A DNA stretch of 46,660 nt from positions 1-46,660 of the IMG/VR virus record IMGVR_UViG_3300042197_001217. The stretch is one strand, 5' to 3'. Source of the stretch: a virus. Under the pieces are notes generated by a model. That model had not been told where the DNA came from and made no database searches. It worked only from the letters and a program-made list of their open reading frames with translations. Below, in pieces: positions 45,960-46,660 of this stretch; the first letter of the stretch is position 1, and each line of letters begins with the position of its first letter. Both the position numbers and the translations under genes were made by a program.

Positions 45960-46308
45960 TACTCAACCTCGTGACTGCCCACCGAAACACCAAATACAGA
46001 ATGCAAGCACCACCGTAAACAGCAGGCAGGCGGGAAAAACAACCAAATGCCCAACACCCCAAGAAAGCGTACCACACACCAATACAGTACGGGCACGATG
46101 CCATTCGTACAAAAAACGACGGGTACTTCATACCCATAAAATCACTATACTTTAAAGTAATGTCGTGTTTTCTGAACTCGCCGTACTCTTGGATATGGGT
46201 AAAGCGTTCACAGAACGGCAGTAGTTTCAGGTACTCGTAAACTGCTGAAGTTCCGAACGCTATCCACAAAGCAAATGCTGTCCAATATAAAGCCAATACT
46301 GTTGACAC
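45952..46308 (-). CDS. Small membrane protein, DUF1360-like
   Basis: A 118-residue protein with two or three hydrophobic segments: residues ~5-25 (ALYWTAFALWIAFG), ~75-90 around CPYCIGVWYAF, and ~95-110. The CPYCIGVW motif next to a membrane helix resembles DUF1360, a small bacterial/phage membrane family of unknown role. The start is GTG 46308 with GGAGG at 6 nt, behind a CATAAATA late promoter. Location in the inner membrane is likely. It lies between the two terminase genes. Confidence 0.7.
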
Positions 46309-46326
46309 GCTGCACCTCCATACCCG

Positions 46327-46334
46327 TATTTATG
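46327..46334 (-). promoter_or_regulatory. Late promoter CATAAATA between gp16 and the membrane protein
   Basis: CATAAATA on the minus strand overlaps the gp16 stop codon. Transcription would start near 46321, just before the GGAGG ribosome site of the gene starting at 46308. It could drive the membrane protein, the CxxC protein and gp17. Confidence 0.6.
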
Positions 46335-46660
46335 GAGTATGGTCTTCCACCTTTGCGTCAATAAACGCTTTGGTGCTAGACCGTGCACTGTTGATAATGT
46401 CCTGAAGTTCACGGGTTGACCCCACGTAGATGGCATTGTTTGTGGTGTTGTTTGTGGTGGTGTTGTTTTCAGCCTTGCGAATTCCTTTCATCTTGTCGTG
46501 CAGGTCTAGCAGGTCACGGTTGGTTTCAGACAGGGTTTTAATCATCTGTGCAACCACTTCATACGCACGGGGTGAGTCGCCTTCTTGGGCTACTGCAATT
46601 ACCCCGTCCAGTGCGTTCTTGCCTGCGTCTACCAGTTCGCGCAGATTTTTACGAGCAGTT
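46330..46660 (-). CDS. 16: Terminase small subunit gp16 (C-terminal part, runs off window)
   Basis: About 109 residues are visible and the frame is open to the right edge, so the start lies outside. The pattern LRELVDAGKNALDGVIAVA, SPRAYEVVAQMIKTLSETN and RDLLDLHDKMK matches the central helical domain of T4 gp16, which recognises phage DNA and regulates gp17. An Asn/Thr-rich linker and a short C-terminal region (VGSTRELQDIINSAR) follow, as in marine phages. A GTG at 46557 lies within the helical domain and is not the start. Confidence 0.92.
   Translation of the reverse strand, partial: TARKNLRELVDAGKNALDGVIAVAQEGDSPRAYEVVAQMIKTLSETNRDLLDLHDKMKGIRKAENNTTTNNTTNNAIYVGSTRELQDIINSARSSTKAFIDAKVEDHTP

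Overview
The window is a stretch of a T4-like (myovirus-type) phage genome, most like the marine and cyanophage 'exo-T-even' group. Every gene I accept lies on the minus strand, so transcription runs from base 46660 towards base 1. The order gp16-17-18-19-20-67-21-22-23-3-uvsY-uvsW-55-47-46-rnh-45-44-62-regA is the conserved T4-like core as arranged in marine phages. I see no photosynthesis gene, tRNA or integrase, so the bacterial host cannot be named from this window.

Region by region, in transcription order. (1) 46660-34761 is packaging and capsid/tail: small terminase (cut by the window edge), two small genes, large terminase gp17, sheath gp18, tube gp19, portal gp20, prohead core gp67-like, protease gp21, scaffold gp22 and capsid gp23, closed by a strong terminator. 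Late promoters of the NATAAATA type sit in several gaps. (2) 34682-22756 is the recombination and replication block: gp3-like tail protein, UvsY, dCMP deaminase, UvsW, an unknown protein, late sigma factor gp55, gp47/gp46 nuclease, an unknown protein, RNase H, sliding clamp gp45, clamp loader gp44/62 and RegA. Host-type promoters (TTGACA-N16-TATACT and close variants) precede uvsY and gene 55. (3) 22739-1783 is an island of about 21 kb with about 22 genes for surface-glycan synthesis, placed after regA where T4 carries its DNA polymerase. It holds glycosyltransferases of several families, sugar and methyl modifying enzymes, and a translationally coupled gmhA-transaldolase-hddA set for activated heptose. 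(4) 1783-1 holds a small structural protein, an unknown protein, dUTPase behind its own strong promoter, a nucleotide-metabolism-like protein and the start of an unknown gene.

The standout is in gp17. The large terminase is interrupted just before its Walker B motif by an intein (44036-45145) with all splicing residues in place. Its homing endonuclease is not in the usual place between blocks B and F. Instead an HNH/NUMOD3-type endonuclease gene lies between block A and block B and is read in the +1 frame, nested inside the intein reading frame, while the terminase-intein frame stays open across it for about 230 codons. The insertion point is like the split point of atypically split inteins such as AceL-TerL. 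This may be an unsplit relative of those inteins.
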